Numbered from the stretch's first letter, positions 53,947 to 63,640 are shown. The stretch is DNA of 64,000 nucleotides from JAIOZK01 sp964468645 (GCA_964468645.1 CAYXUU010000004.1:1-64000); one strand, 5' to 3'. Translations and numbers: made by a program. Notes: generated from the sequence alone by a model not told the origin.

Positions 53947-54027
53947 TTTAATTCATTTCGCAAAATAATCAAATATCCTGAGCCCCATAATAGTATCAGG
54001 CATAGGATTTAAAATGAATTACGGTAA

Positions 54028-54399
54028 TTATAACAAAAAAGACTGTGTAAATTCCTGAATAAATTTGTCAGGAGGTGGGGATTTATCACATTCCGTAGAA
54101 ATGTTTTTTGATATTTGCTGTTCATCTAATGTTGAAAACTCAACATTGAGTGTGGATTTTACCAGCTCAAAGAAAAACACCTTGATCAGGTCAAAGGCAG
54201 ATCCAATAAAATCATCTTCCACTTTAATCACCTGTGATTCTTCATGGCAGCAATCACATTTCGCGGCACAACATGATTCAGGCTCGGCAAACAACGAAGT
54301 GGAAAATAACTCACCGCCGGAATAATGCCTGTTTATGGTTACCCCCATTGTAGAGACAACCAGCAATAATGACAACCCGAAATGAATTATTCTTTTCAT
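54028..54399 (-). CDS. HYC_CC_PP-family exported protein
   Basis: This 123-residue protein has a signal peptide and the three motifs that name the family. The first is an early HY (NRHYSGGEL), the second a Cys cluster (ESCCAAKCDCCHEES), and the third a late PPP (KSPPPDKFIQEF). It is upstream of the pump of efflux system 1, 81 bases away. These proteins are regularly found with metal efflux genes; a metal-binding role is likely but unproven. Confidence 0.82.
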   Translation of the reverse strand: MKRIIHFGLSLLLVVSTMGVTINRHYSGGELFSTSLFAEPESCCAAKCDCCHEESQVIKVEDDFIGSAFDLIKVFFFELVKSTLNVEFSTLDEQQISKNISTECDKSPPPDKFIQEFTQSFLL

Positions 54400-54705
54400 T
54401 GATTTATTTCTTATTTACAAATATATATTATATAATCCTGTTATAGTTAACTTGTTATTGTTTTAACATACATTTAACACTTCTCAGAATCCTCTGAGTT
54501 GTTTCCGGCCAATAAACTGCCTCGTTACAGAGCAACGGTGTATCTCAATGGAACTATTTGTTTAATCGTCCCAAGGGGCGGGGAATTTCTCTCACGAATG
54601 AAGTGAGTAATAAAACCCGTGTAATCCCTCGCGATCAGTTAGGCTAAATGATCTTGATTACAAAATCATGAGGACTCACTGATTTAAGGTTAGCACAAAT
54701 AACCA
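54400..54705. other. 306-base noncoding gap between the two efflux operons
   Basis: The left end has a promoter-like box for the HYC_CC_PP gene. Two small inverted repeats are seen, CTCAGA-ATCC-TCTGAG (54483-54498) and CTCAC/GTGAG (54591-54607). Neither is followed by a T-run, so no clear terminator exists for the second operon. No riboswitch or small gene was recognised. Confidence 0.5.
54418..54425 (-). promoter_or_regulatory. -7 box for efflux operon 1 (TATATTTG)
   Basis: On the minus strand TATATTTG matches TAnnTTTG 18 bases before the HYC_CC_PP start codon. It would drive the leftward operon of efflux system 1. Confidence 0.42.
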
Positions 54706-55908
54706 CTAATTTGTATTTATCTCCTTCAGTAACTCAAACTTAAACAGACCACTCAATAAGCAGTAATATTCTTTCTCAAGCAAAAGATATTCATCTATCG
54801 TATTGTAGAGAATCGACCATTCGGTAAAAAATTCGATGCGTGATATTTCTCCCTGATTCAGTGCCTTTTCCAGGTTCTCCCGGTATTTCATTGTGGATAA
54901 TATTTCATCAAGGGCCCTGAGCCTTTCACCTGCTGAAATTGCCGAATTATACAATTCTTTGTATTCATTGTAATGCATATTTTCATGATCAATGATTTTC
55001 GATTCCACAAAATCCACATTTATTTTACTGTGTTTTACCCTGTTGGTGTTTTCCCAGATAGGAATGGTTAATCCAAGGTGAACGCCACCAAATCTCTCGA
55101 GAGCAGTCTCTTCATAACGGTATCCTGCTTCGAAATCAGGCAAGGAATTGGATCTGTTTAGTTTTACCTTTCGCTGTGCTATTTCCAATTCCTTCTCTAT
55201 GATTTTATTAACCGGATCAACAGATTCCAGATAATTGAACAGGGAATCAAAATCAGGCAGTTCATAATCGCCGGGATAATAATCCTGATTGAACTCAATA
55301 ATATGACCTCCGTTTAATGCTGCAAGGTGTTGTAATCCTGCTTTTCTGCTGGCCTGGTTTTTACTGGCCTCGTTTCTTATCGTAGATAGATGAAGCCTGG
55401 CTTTGTCCAGTTCCAGTATTGTTCCGAATCCGTTTTCAATACGTTTTTCCTGATCTTCCACCAGACCTTCAGCAATTCTCTCACGTAAATCAAGTTCCTG
55501 CTGTTTCTTGTTAAGATAGATTAAATCGATGCATAATAAATTTGTCTGGAATAAAATTTCCCAGTCATACAACTGCTTATTGAGCATGGATAACTCCATC
55601 TCATCCCTGGATATATTTTTCCTATGCACATAAACAGATGGAAATTCAAAAGTTTGAACTGCAATGAACTCTTTCAGGTGGTCATTGCTGTTCCCTCCCG
55701 TGAGATAATCAAAAGTTATGGAAGGGTTATCGGGGAGAAGTCCTGTTTTTGCCTCCAGGATCCTTCCCTGTGTATAGTTATCATATGCTTTCATCGACTT
55801 GTTATTATCAGCTACCGAAGTAATCACCTGTTGAATTTTATCCTGGGAGAACCCCTTAAAGGCTATCAGGATAAAACCAAATATTGCAATAGACTTTCTT
55901 GTTATCAT
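54706..55908 (-). CDS. TolC-family outer-membrane factor of efflux system 2
   Basis: This 400-residue protein has a signal peptide (about 1-21) and TolC-type helices: GRILEAKTGLLPDNPSITFDY, KRIENGFGTILELDKARLHL, and EKALNQGEISRIEFFTEWSI. It is the last gene of the second efflux operon and overlaps the pump gene by four bases. It forms the outer-membrane channel for that pump. Confidence 0.87.
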   Translation of the reverse strand: MITRKSIAIFGFILIAFKGFSQDKIQQVITSVADNNKSMKAYDNYTQGRILEAKTGLLPDNPSITFDYLTGGNSNDHLKEFIAVQTFEFPSVYVHRKNISRDEMELSMLNKQLYDWEILFQTNLLCIDLIYLNKKQQELDLRERIAEGLVEDQEKRIENGFGTILELDKARLHLSTIRNEASKNQASRKAGLQHLAALNGGHIIEFNQDYYPGDYELPDFDSLFNYLESVDPVNKIIEKELEIAQRKVKLNRSNSLPDFEAGYRYEETALERFGGVHLGLTIPIWENTNRVKHSKINVDFVESKIIDHENMHYNEYKELYNSAISAGERLRALDEILSTMKYRENLEKALNQGEISRIEFFTEWSILYNTIDEYLLLEKEYYCLLSGLFKFELLKEINTN

Positions 55909-58900
55909 ATCTTTTTCCCTTTTATCATTTCATAAAAAACTACCGGAACAACAAATAGATTCAGCAGTGTTGAGCTCAATAATCCTCCCAGTATGACCAC
56001 TGCCATCGGGCTCTGGATTTCATTGCCCGGCTTATCACCGGTCATTGCAAGCGGTATTAGTGCAAGGGCTGCTGTTAATGCTGTCATCAGTATCGGGCTG
56101 ATCCTGTCCAATGAGCCCCTGATGATGATCTTTTTCTTATCTGCTTCTTCATTAATGATCGACAGATACCGCGATGCCAGCAGGATGCCGTTACGGGTTG
56201 CAATGCCGAAAAGTGTAATAAAACCAATAATAGCAGGAATACTGATCACCCCTGAAGAAATCCATATTGCTGCCACGCCGCCTATAATTGCAAGAGGCAG
56301 ATTTAGTAAAACAATACCTGCAATCCGGGTGTTTCTGAATTCCTGAAATAATATCAGGAAGATGATCAGTATCGCACCGAGTGATGTAAGCAACAGTATC
56401 CTGGAAGCTTTCGCCTCACTTTCAAATTGCCCGCCATATTCTATTCTAAAACCTTCAGGCAGGATTAATTCATTGTTTATTTCTTCCCGTATATCATTTA
56501 CCACACTTCTCAGATCTCTCCCTGAGACATTGGCAGATATGACGATCTTACGTTGTACATTCTCCCTGCTTATACTGTATGGCCCGGATGATGATGTTAT
56601 CTCAGCAACCTGTGATAACGGGATTTTTTGTCCATCATAGGTATCAATCATGGCAGATTTAATCGATTGAAGGTTATCCCTGTTGGTTTCACCGTATTTA
56701 ACAACAAGATCAAATTGTTTCTCTCCTTCAAATACATCTGCTACCTTTTCACCTCCAAATGCTGCACTGATAAACTGATTGAATGCCTGAAGGCTTATTC
56801 CATAACCTGTCAGTAATTCCCTTCTGGGCCTGATCTGTATCTGGGGGGTTTCTACCTGCTGCTCAACAAAAAGGTCAACAACACCATCTACATGTTCAAT
56901 GCTTTCTTGGATCTGTTGAGCAATTCGGTACATTTTTCTGAGGTCATCCCCAAAAAGCTTGATGGCAATATTGGATCTGGTACCTGATAGCATATGATCA
57001 ATACGATGAGTAATGGGTTGACCAACCTCAACAATGATTCCCGGAATTGAATTTAACCGATCTCTGACATCAGTCAGAAATTCTTCCCGCGACCTGTCAA
57101 TCAATTCAAAAGGCACTTCTATTTCCGAAACATTTACACCGAATGAATGCTCCGCCAGTTCTGCCCTTCCTGTTTTCCTGGAGGTGGTTATGACTTCTGG
57201 GATATCCAACAGGTAGGCTTCAGCCTGTTTGCCGATCCTGTCTGATTCCTCGATACTTACCCCGGGATAAGTTGCAATATTAATGGCCAGTGAACCTTCA
57301 TTAAATGGTGGAAGGAATGTTCTTCCTAATGAAATAAGCAAAATAACAGCACCTGCGAAGAGAAGGAATGAGATGATTAATATACTTTTTCTGTAAGCAA
57401 GTGCACCTGCCAGTGTTATTGAATATGATTTCTTGATATTCCTGACCAGCCAGGAATCACCTTTTTTCCTGATCAGTGTTTTTGTGTCAGTAAGTAAATA
57501 ACTGCAGAGAACAGGGGTTATCGTGATAGCAACAATTAACGAGGCAAAAAGAGACACAATGAAGGCAATGCCAAGTGGTTTTAGCATTCTTCCTTCCATA
57601 CCCCCCAGGAAAAATAATGGTATAAAAGCCACAATAATTATGATGGTTGCATTGAGTATTGAAGCCCGTATCTCTGTTGAGGCATTGTACACAACCTTTA
57701 ACGGTTTCAGTTTTTCATTTACAGGTTTAAGTACATTTTCTTTTAGCCTTTTATATACGTTCTCTACATCAATAATAGCATCATCTACGATGGCACCTAT
57801 GGCAATAGCCATACCACCAAGGCTCATGGTATTAATAGTAAGGCCGAATAATTTCAGTGTGATTACTGCTACCAGCAGCGACAGGGGAATTGCTATAACA
57901 GAGATTACCGTCGTCCTTACATTCATCAGAAAAATGAAAAGGATAACAATAACAAGCAGTGCGCCTTCACTAAGCGCATTCCTAACATTATTAATGGCTA
58001 CATCTATAAAATCAGCCTGTTCAAATATATCTTCGTTTAAGTTTACATTAACCGGTAATGTTGTTTTAATCTCATCAATCACCTCATGTATTTGCCCGGT
58101 CAGTTTCAGGGTATTTATTTCCGGTTGTTTATTAATGGTGATAACAACTGCGTCTCTACCACGGTAGGAGCCTTTGCCAATTACCGGAGATGAAGCCACT
58201 GTAGTAATTGCTACGTCAGAAATTCTAACAGGTTTATTGTTTGTGTATTTAACGATACTGCTACCAATTTCCTGGGTACTGGTAGTTCTTGAAACACCCC
58301 TGATAAGATATCTGCTGGCATGTTGTTCAAAAAAACCACCCGAAGAATTCATATTGACCTCTTCACTGGCTTTTATCAGTTCATCCATCGATACCTGGTA
58401 ATAATTCATTTTAAGAGGGTTGGCCTGTATCTGGTATTGTTTGGGCTGACCACCTAAAATTGTTACCTGTGCAATGCCTGGAATTGATAATAAACGTGTC
58501 CGGATATCCCAGTCGGCAAGTGTTCGCAATTCCATTGGATTCATTGAATCTGAAGTGATGCTGATAATCATGATTTCACCGAGTAATGAGGTCTGAGGGG
58601 CAAGCATGGGTTTGTCAACATTTTCGGGTAATGATCCCACAATTCCGGCCAATCGTTCTGTTATGGTCTGTCGTGCCCTGTAAATATCAGTACCCCAGTT
58701 AAATTCAGCCCACACAATAGAAAATCCCATGGACGAAGAAGACCTTACGCGCCTGAGGTTATTTGATCCGTTGATGGCTATTTCTACCGGAAACGTAACC
58801 AGGCGTTCTACTTCTTCAGGAGCCATGTCATGAGCTTCGGTCATGATCACTACGGTTGGTGCATTCAGATCAGGGAATATGTCTATATCCAGATCCCTGA

Positions 58901-58991
58901 GCATAATCAACCCAACACTTAAAATGATGAGGGCACCGGCCAGTATGATCAGCCTGTTCTTTAACGAAAATCCTATCAATTGATTTATCAT
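55905..58991 (-). CDS. Heavy-metal efflux RND pump (CusA/CzcA family), standard length
   Basis: This 1028-residue pump has the normal RND architecture of twelve helices and two periplasmic loops. The motif GGMAIAIGAIVDDAIIDVEN contains D403, D404 and E410. Again the AIGxxVD pattern suggests Cu/Ag-type HME, with an extra Asp. It has no Met-rich insertion like the first pump. Only 18 bases separate it from the adaptor upstream, and it overlaps the TolC-like gene by four bases. Confidence 0.92.
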   Translation of the reverse strand: MINQLIGFSLKNRLIILAGALIILSVGLIMLRDLDIDIFPDLNAPTVVIMTEAHDMAPEEVERLVTFPVEIAINGSNNLRRVRSSSSMGFSIVWAEFNWGTDIYRARQTITERLAGIVGSLPENVDKPMLAPQTSLLGEIMIISITSDSMNPMELRTLADWDIRTRLLSIPGIAQVTILGGQPKQYQIQANPLKMNYYQVSMDELIKASEEVNMNSSGGFFEQHASRYLIRGVSRTTSTQEIGSSIVKYTNNKPVRISDVAITTVASSPVIGKGSYRGRDAVVITINKQPEINTLKLTGQIHEVIDEIKTTLPVNVNLNEDIFEQADFIDVAINNVRNALSEGALLVIVILFIFLMNVRTTVISVIAIPLSLLVAVITLKLFGLTINTMSLGGMAIAIGAIVDDAIIDVENVYKRLKENVLKPVNEKLKPLKVVYNASTEIRASILNATIIIIVAFIPLFFLGGMEGRMLKPLGIAFIVSLFASLIVAITITPVLCSYLLTDTKTLIRKKGDSWLVRNIKKSYSITLAGALAYRKSILIISFLLFAGAVILLISLGRTFLPPFNEGSLAINIATYPGVSIEESDRIGKQAEAYLLDIPEVITTSRKTGRAELAEHSFGVNVSEIEVPFELIDRSREEFLTDVRDRLNSIPGIIVEVGQPITHRIDHMLSGTRSNIAIKLFGDDLRKMYRIAQQIQESIEHVDGVVDLFVEQQVETPQIQIRPRRELLTGYGISLQAFNQFISAAFGGEKVADVFEGEKQFDLVVKYGETNRDNLQSIKSAMIDTYDGQKIPLSQVAEITSSSGPYSISRENVQRKIVISANVSGRDLRSVVNDIREEINNELILPEGFRIEYGGQFESEAKASRILLLTSLGAILIIFLILFQEFRNTRIAGIVLLNLPLAIIGGVAAIWISSGVISIPAIIGFITLFGIATRNGILLASRYLSIINEEADKKKIIIRGSLDRISPILMTALTAALALIPLAMTGDKPGNEIQSPMAVVILGGLLSSTLLNLFVVPVVFYEMIKGKKI

Positions 58992-59009
58992 GATATTCCG
59001 TTTTTAAGG

Positions 59010-60515
59010 TTAATGTACATGGCCATGTGATGGTAGTTCCCCCGACATGGAAGCCAGTTTTATCCGGTAGGCACCTTCGGTAACAACCCGGTCACCTCTG
59101 CTTAAACCTGATTGTACAAGGACGTATTTACCATCGTTGCCCCCCAGTTCCAAATCCCTGCGTATAAAGCTCTCTCCACCTGTCTGTACATATACGAAGT
59201 AATCGCCTTCGCTTTCCATAACTGCTGAAAGCGGAATAACCAGGGCTTCACTGTTTGTTTCAAGCTGAAGATAGGTTTCCGTAAAGATCCCGGGTATTAA
59301 TTCACCAGGATTTTTAATTTCAAAATAAAGAGGAATGTAATTATTATCATCATCGGTGATCCTGGAAACGGAAATAATCCTGCCGTTCAGTTCTTCCGTC
59401 GAAAAGGTTTTACCACCCCCTGAAATAATAAAGTTCGCACCCCTGATCCGGGTGATGTTTCTTAATTGATCCTGAGGTAAATCAACCTTCAGCAGAAGAT
59501 TGTCTGTTTCCAGCATTTCCAGCAATTTTTCCCCCTGAACAACATGATCTCCGTTACTTTTAAATACCTCTGTAATAAAGGCATCTTCAGGCGATATTAT
59601 TGGTGTTCCTGACTCAGCATAATTTGAGGAAATAGCGTTGAAGTTTGCTTCTGCTTTATCATACCTCAACTTGATCTCCAGGTATTCCTTTTCCGAAATG
59701 ATCTTTTGCCTGACAAGTGGGCCGGCCCTTTCGATATCAGATTTTGCCTTTTCATAATCAGCTTTTTTCTCGAGATATCGTGTATTAATATTCTGATCCA
59801 GGAGGTTGCCAGGTATAATACTGAAAAGCAATTGCCCCTTTAATATCAATTGACCCGGCAACAGGGATCCTGCTTCAAGCCTTACAATTCCGTTGTTTGA
59901 TGCAATTATGGTATGCAAAGCAGATTGAACAGGTAAAAGTTGCCCGGAAGCTTTAACCACCTCATGGAAGTTTTTCTCATTTACTTCAGCTGTTTGGAAA
60001 TCAACCTCCCAGGCCTGTTCTTTTAAAAACACGATATCATCTGATACTTCCTGATGATGTTCATGTTCATGTTCATGCTCCCATTCTTCATGGTTGCAAT
60101 AAATCACAATATCAGGTATCTCAAATACTACCTGTGAGGTATCATTTTGATAGTTTATTGTCAGCATCAGATTCTTCTGGCATTTGTGGGGGATCAGTCC
60201 GGCTCTGAAAATACCGGGCCTGGATATTTTTTCAATGATTTTATCCTGAGAAAAATCAGCACCTTTTAAACTAATGGATACCAATCCATCCCTGACAGGT
60301 TTATAATCCGAAAGTGTTGTCAAATGAACAATAAAATCAGAAGTATCATTCGAAATCAAAGGATCAAATTCCATAAACAATTCATAATCCCCTTTAAACA
60401 GCGTATATGAAATGGCCTCCGGTGATTCTGAATGTTGTTGTGTATGATCACTGTGTTGACAACCAGTTATGATGAGCAGAAAAAATATAACTGCAGATAT
60501 AACATATTTAAACAT
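59010..60515 (-). CDS. Periplasmic adaptor of efflux system 2, His-rich lipoprotein
   Basis: This 501-residue adaptor has a lipobox (IITGC, Cys19). Its N-terminal extension of about 130 residues ends in a His/Glu-rich stretch NHEEWEHEHEHEHHQE at about 138-153, apt to bind metal. Membrane-fusion domains follow (SNNGIVRLEAGSLLPGQLIL, a coiled coil with LEKKADYEKAKSDIERAG, and GDHVVQGEKLLEML). It is 93 bases after the small His/Cys-rich gene. Confidence 0.88.
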   Translation of the reverse strand: MFKYVISAVIFFLLIITGCQHSDHTQQHSESPEAISYTLFKGDYELFMEFDPLISNDTSDFIVHLTTLSDYKPVRDGLVSISLKGADFSQDKIIEKISRPGIFRAGLIPHKCQKNLMLTINYQNDTSQVVFEIPDIVIYCNHEEWEHEHEHEHHQEVSDDIVFLKEQAWEVDFQTAEVNEKNFHEVVKASGQLLPVQSALHTIIASNNGIVRLEAGSLLPGQLILKGQLLFSIIPGNLLDQNINTRYLEKKADYEKAKSDIERAGPLVRQKIISEKEYLEIKLRYDKAEANFNAISSNYAESGTPIISPEDAFITEVFKSNGDHVVQGEKLLEMLETDNLLLKVDLPQDQLRNITRIRGANFIISGGGKTFSTEELNGRIISVSRITDDDNNYIPLYFEIKNPGELIPGIFTETYLQLETNSEALVIPLSAVMESEGDYFVYVQTGGESFIRRDLELGGNDGKYVLVQSGLSRGDRVVTEGAYRIKLASMSGELPSHGHVH

Positions 60516-60608
60516 TTTTATTAAATTTTAAAATTGAAATTAATTAATGATATACCTTACAATGCTATATGCATATGTGAGGCAAGGACACTTAATAAAC
60601 AGAAATCG

Positions 60609-61025
60609 CTAGGAAGATTGGGGTGGAGCTCTTAAACCATTGCCGGAATAAATAACATCCGAACAACCAAAGTGTAATATATCGTGAATTGGTAGTTTTC
60701 TTTCAATGGATATATTTTGAAAAAGTTCATTTGGCGTTAAAACCCTAACCAGATCAATGTTTAATACTTTGAACAAAATAAAATTGTTGTGCAGTTGCTG
60801 ATCATTCTCACAGGAGAGACAGTTGCTTTCCAGGTGGTTCTGGCAGCATGCTTCATGCAAATGATCATGATCTGATTCAGCTTTTGTATTTGTTGCATGG
60901 CAAACAAATTCAGAAGAATGGGTGCTGGGCATTTCATGATGGTGATGGGCAAATAAATCATGACATAGAAATGACAGGTATGTCATCAGGAAAATAAATG
61001 CGAATATTTTTTGTTTTTCCCTCAT
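60609..61025 (-). CDS. His/Cys-rich exported protein
   Basis: The product has about 138 residues from ATG 61025 (a frame from 61034 adds MII). A signal-anchor-like helix (IFAFIFLMTYLSFLCHDLFA) is followed by HHHHEMP, a Cys/His pattern ESDHDHLHEACCQNHLESNC and LSCEN. A conserved-looking C-terminus reads SGNGLRAPP. This is a small periplasmic metal-binding protein by composition. It begins the second efflux operon, with a promoter-like box just upstream. Confidence 0.75.
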   Translation of the reverse strand: MREKQKIFAFIFLMTYLSFLCHDLFAHHHHEMPSTHSSEFVCHATNTKAESDHDHLHEACCQNHLESNCLSCENDQQLHNNFILFKVLNIDLVRVLTPNELFQNISIERKLPIHDILHFGCSDVIYSGNGLRAPPQSS

Positions 61026-61044
61026 TATGATCATCGGATTGGAG

Positions 61045-61052
61045 CAAAAATA
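61045..61052 (-). promoter_or_regulatory. -7 box for efflux operon 2 (TATTTTTG)
   Basis: On the minus strand TATTTTTG matches TAnnTTTG, 19 bases before ATG 61025. It would make the ATG at 61034 too close to the transcript start, favouring 61025. Confidence 0.4.
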
Positions 61053-61167
61053 GTCATAATATTTTTATTTGGAATTTACCCCTGATACCCGGTCTGGCCC
61101 GTAAATCTCATTTTCCTCTTATTGGTTGGATTAATGCTTATATGTATTCTGATTAAAATTATTATCT

Positions 61168-61175
61168 TACCTTTG
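61168..61175 (+). promoter_or_regulatory. -7 box for crotonase gene (TACCTTTG)
   Basis: TACCTTTG matches TAnnTTTG 88 bases before ATG 61264. A longer leader than for other genes in the window would result. Confidence 0.35.
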
Positions 61176-61263
61176 TTATTCCTGTGTTAACACTCCATTT
61201 TCACAGATAAATTATAGTTTTTAATCGTTAAAATATTACACAAACAATAACCAAATCAAATTT

Positions 61264-62031
61264 ATGGAATACGAAATACTTAAAGTTGAAATTCAGGAAG
61301 GTATTGCACTGGTAACTATAAACAGGCCAGAAGCAATGAACGCTTTGAATACCAGATTTTTCAACGAAATGGATGATGTTGTTGAAACAATATCAAAAAA
61401 CAAAGACTTAAAAGTCATGATCATAACCGGTGTCGGCAAGGCCTTTGTGGCAGGAGCTGATATTGCCGAGATGGTTGATAAAACACCCGAAGAGGGTACT
61501 GCTTTTTCAAAACTCGGACAAAACACTTTCAGCAGTCTGGAAAAACTTGAAATTCCTGTAATAGCCGCAATTAATGGTTTTGCCCTGGGCGGAGGTCTGG
61601 AACTGGCCATGGGATGTGATTTTAGAATTGCCAGTTCCCTGGCGAAATTTGGTCAGCCGGAAGTTAACCTCGGAATGATACCTGGTTATGCTGCAACACA
61701 AAGATTACCTAGATTGGTTGGATTGGCCGATGCATTATACCTGTTGACTACCGGTGAAATGATCGATGCACCAACTGCTTTAAGAATCGGATTGGTCCAG
61801 AAGGTCGTGGAACCTGAGCATTTCATGGAAGTGGTAATGAAAACTGCAAAGATTATTGCCTCCAAAGGACCGAAAGCAGTTAAAAAAGTAAAGTTTGTTA
61901 CCAGGCAAGGATTGTTAACGGATTTTAATTCAGGCAGCAATCTTGAGGCAGAACAATTCGGCACCCTGTTTAAAGATGAAGGAGAAGAAGGGATGAAAGC
62001 ATTTCTTGAAAAACGCAAACCGAACTGGTAG
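61264..62031 (+). CDS. Enoyl-CoA hydratase/isomerase-family protein (crotonase)
   Basis: This 255-residue enzyme hydrates 2-enoyl-CoA, most likely crotonyl-CoA, to 3-hydroxyacyl-CoA. The oxyanion-hole segment GKAFVAGADIAEM is at about 58-70. Both catalytic glutamates of hydratases are present: E113 in GGGLELAMGCD and E133 in GQPEVNLGMIPGYAATQRLP. Length and signatures suit a hydratase rather than an isomerase or decarboxylase. The 3-hydroxyacyl-CoA dehydrogenase gene follows 135 bases later, supporting a role in fatty-acid or butyrate-type beta-oxidation. Confidence 0.9.
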   Translation: MEYEILKVEIQEGIALVTINRPEAMNALNTRFFNEMDDVVETISKNKDLKVMIITGVGKAFVAGADIAEMVDKTPEEGTAFSKLGQNTFSSLEKLEIPVIAAINGFALGGGLELAMGCDFRIASSLAKFGQPEVNLGMIPGYAATQRLPRLVGLADALYLLTTGEMIDAPTALRIGLVQKVVEPEHFMEVVMKTAKIIASKGPKAVKKVKFVTRQGLLTDFNSGSNLEAEQFGTLFKDEGEEGMKAFLEKRKPNW

Positions 62032-62032
62032 A

Positions 62033-62106
62033 CTGGATTCTGGATACTAGATACGGGATACTGGATATTATTTGGTAATCTCAAGGATCCAGCATCAAGA
62101 ATCCAG
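62033..62106. repeat. Intergenic element with GGATACTGGATATT and 9-bp arms
   Basis: CTGGATTCT (62033-62041) and AGAATCCAG (62098-62106) are perfectly complementary arms around GATACTAGATACGGGATACT and GGATATT. The 14-base word GGATACTGGATATT recurs in reverse at 43911-43924. It fills the gap between the crotonase and dehydrogenase genes. Confidence 0.5.
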
Positions 62107-62166
62107 GATCTGTTTCTAAAAGCATAATAGTTTTTAATTATAAAATTAAGTTAAATAGATAAAAAT

Positions 62167-63501
62167 ATGGACTATACAGACCGACTTGAAAATGTATCAG
62201 TATTGGGAGCTGCCGGGAAAATGGGCAGTGGTATCCTGTTGCTGACTGCAGTTGAAATGGCAGACCTGAGCTTGATGCCTGAAAATAAATCCAGGACTTT
62301 TGTGCTAAATGCACTGGATGTTTCGCAGGAAGGGCTTAAGGGATTGATGGACTATGTCAGGGCCCAGGTTATAAAAATGGCCGAAAAGAAAACTGTACTG
62401 CTAAGAAAAATCTATGCTGACAGAGCAAACCTGATCGAGAATAGCGAATTTATCGATCAGTATGTTTTTGATGTAATTAAGATCATAAGGCCAAGCATAA
62501 GAATGGAAACGGCCTACGATTCAAAACTTATCTTCGAAGCAGTTAGTGAGAGTAAAGGATTGAAGGTGAAATTGTTCAAAAAAATAGATACCAATAATCC
62601 GAATAAGCCATGGTATTTTACAAATACTTCTTCTGTTCCAATCAATGAGATGGAAAAAGAAGCAAACCTGGAAGGCAGAATTATAGGATTTCACTTCTAT
62701 AATCCACCTGCTGTGCAGAAGCTTGTGGAATTGATCACAACAGACAAAACCAACGCAGAAGCTGCTGAATTTGCGCAGATGTATGCCAAGAAACTCAGAA
62801 AGGTAGTAGTTCCTTCTAACGATTATGCCGGATTCATTGGTAATGGTCATTTTATGAGGGATGCCCTGCATGGATTAAAAGAAGCTGAGGCACTGTCGAA
62901 AGATTATTCTTTACCTGAAGCAATTTACATGATCAATAGAATTACACAGGATTATCTTGTCAGGCCAATGGGTATTTATCAGCTAATGGATTATGTGGGC
63001 ATAGATGTTGTAAGTTTTATCATGGGTGTTATGAATCCTTATTTGCCTGAAGAAGAATTGAGCCATTCATTGCTTGAAAAAATGCTTGAACTGGGAGTTA
63101 AGGGCGGGCAAAATCCTGATGGCTCTCAAAAAAATGGATTCCTGAAATATGAAAAAGGACAGCCGGTTGCCATTTATGACCCTGAGAAAAAAGAATACAT
63201 TAACATTGCTGATTTCAGGGCAAGATGTGATGAAAAACTGGGGCCATTACCCGAAGAAGCAATTCCATGGAAAAAGGCAGTACGTCATCCGAAGAAAGAT
63301 GAGGCCCTTGGAGCTTTCTTTAATGCACTAAAAGCTTCAAAACAATTTGGCGCTGAAATCGCAGTGAGATATGGTATTAAATCAAAGGAAATTGGTTTAC
63401 ATCTTGTTAATAGCAATATTGCTCATAAAGGGGATGACGTAAATACCGTCTTGCTCACCGGGTTCTTCCATGCTTATGGACCGATTAATGAGTATTTTTA
63501 G
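62167..63501 (+). CDS. 3-hydroxyacyl-CoA dehydrogenase-family protein
   Basis: This 444-residue enzyme oxidises 3-hydroxyacyl-CoA with NAD+. The nucleotide motif is LGAAGKMG (about residues 13-20), with the alpha-helix-bearing Gly triad altered from GAGxMG. The catalytic His176 lies in GFHFYNPP, after TNTSSVPI. About 85 residues between the first strand and the TNTSS segment look longer than in compact dehydrogenases such as FadB-type domain or PaaH. The C-terminal dimerisation part covers residues 200 to the end. No thiolase gene is adjacent. Confidence 0.85.
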   Translation: MDYTDRLENVSVLGAAGKMGSGILLLTAVEMADLSLMPENKSRTFVLNALDVSQEGLKGLMDYVRAQVIKMAEKKTVLLRKIYADRANLIENSEFIDQYVFDVIKIIRPSIRMETAYDSKLIFEAVSESKGLKVKLFKKIDTNNPNKPWYFTNTSSVPINEMEKEANLEGRIIGFHFYNPPAVQKLVELITTDKTNAEAAEFAQMYAKKLRKVVVPSNDYAGFIGNGHFMRDALHGLKEAEALSKDYSLPEAIYMINRITQDYLVRPMGIYQLMDYVGIDVVSFIMGVMNPYLPEEELSHSLLEKMLELGVKGGQNPDGSQKNGFLKYEKGQPVAIYDPEKKEYINIADFRARCDEKLGPLPEEAIPWKKAVRHPKKDEALGAFFNALKASKQFGAEIAVRYGIKSKEIGLHLVNSNIAHKGDDVNTVLLTGFFHAYGPINEYF

Positions 63502-63516
63502 GGCTATGGTAAATTC

Positions 63517-63618
63517 GATGGTTATACAATGGTTAATCAATGCTCATACAATGGTTATACAATGGTCATTCAATGGTCATTCAATGGTCATTCAATAGTC
63601 ATTCAATGGTCATTCAAT
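63517..63618. repeat. Tandem repeat, 11-bp unit CAATGGTCATT
   Basis: Five units of 11 bases (63560-63614) read CAATGGTCATT, the fourth CAATAGTCATT. Degenerate copies (ATGGTTATACA) extend left to about 63517. The unit lies between the dehydrogenase gene and the four-helix-bundle gene. It is too short and lacks spacers, so it is not a CRISPR. Confidence 0.8.
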
Positions 63619-63640
63619 TGTATACTTAACCAATAATAAA

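Noticed and set aside
54400..54705. Riboswitch or metal-responsive leader
   Set aside because: I saw only small inverted repeats and no known aptamer pattern.
63560..63614. CRISPR-like array
   Set aside because: The unit is 11 bases, directly tandem with no spacers, and no cas gene is present.
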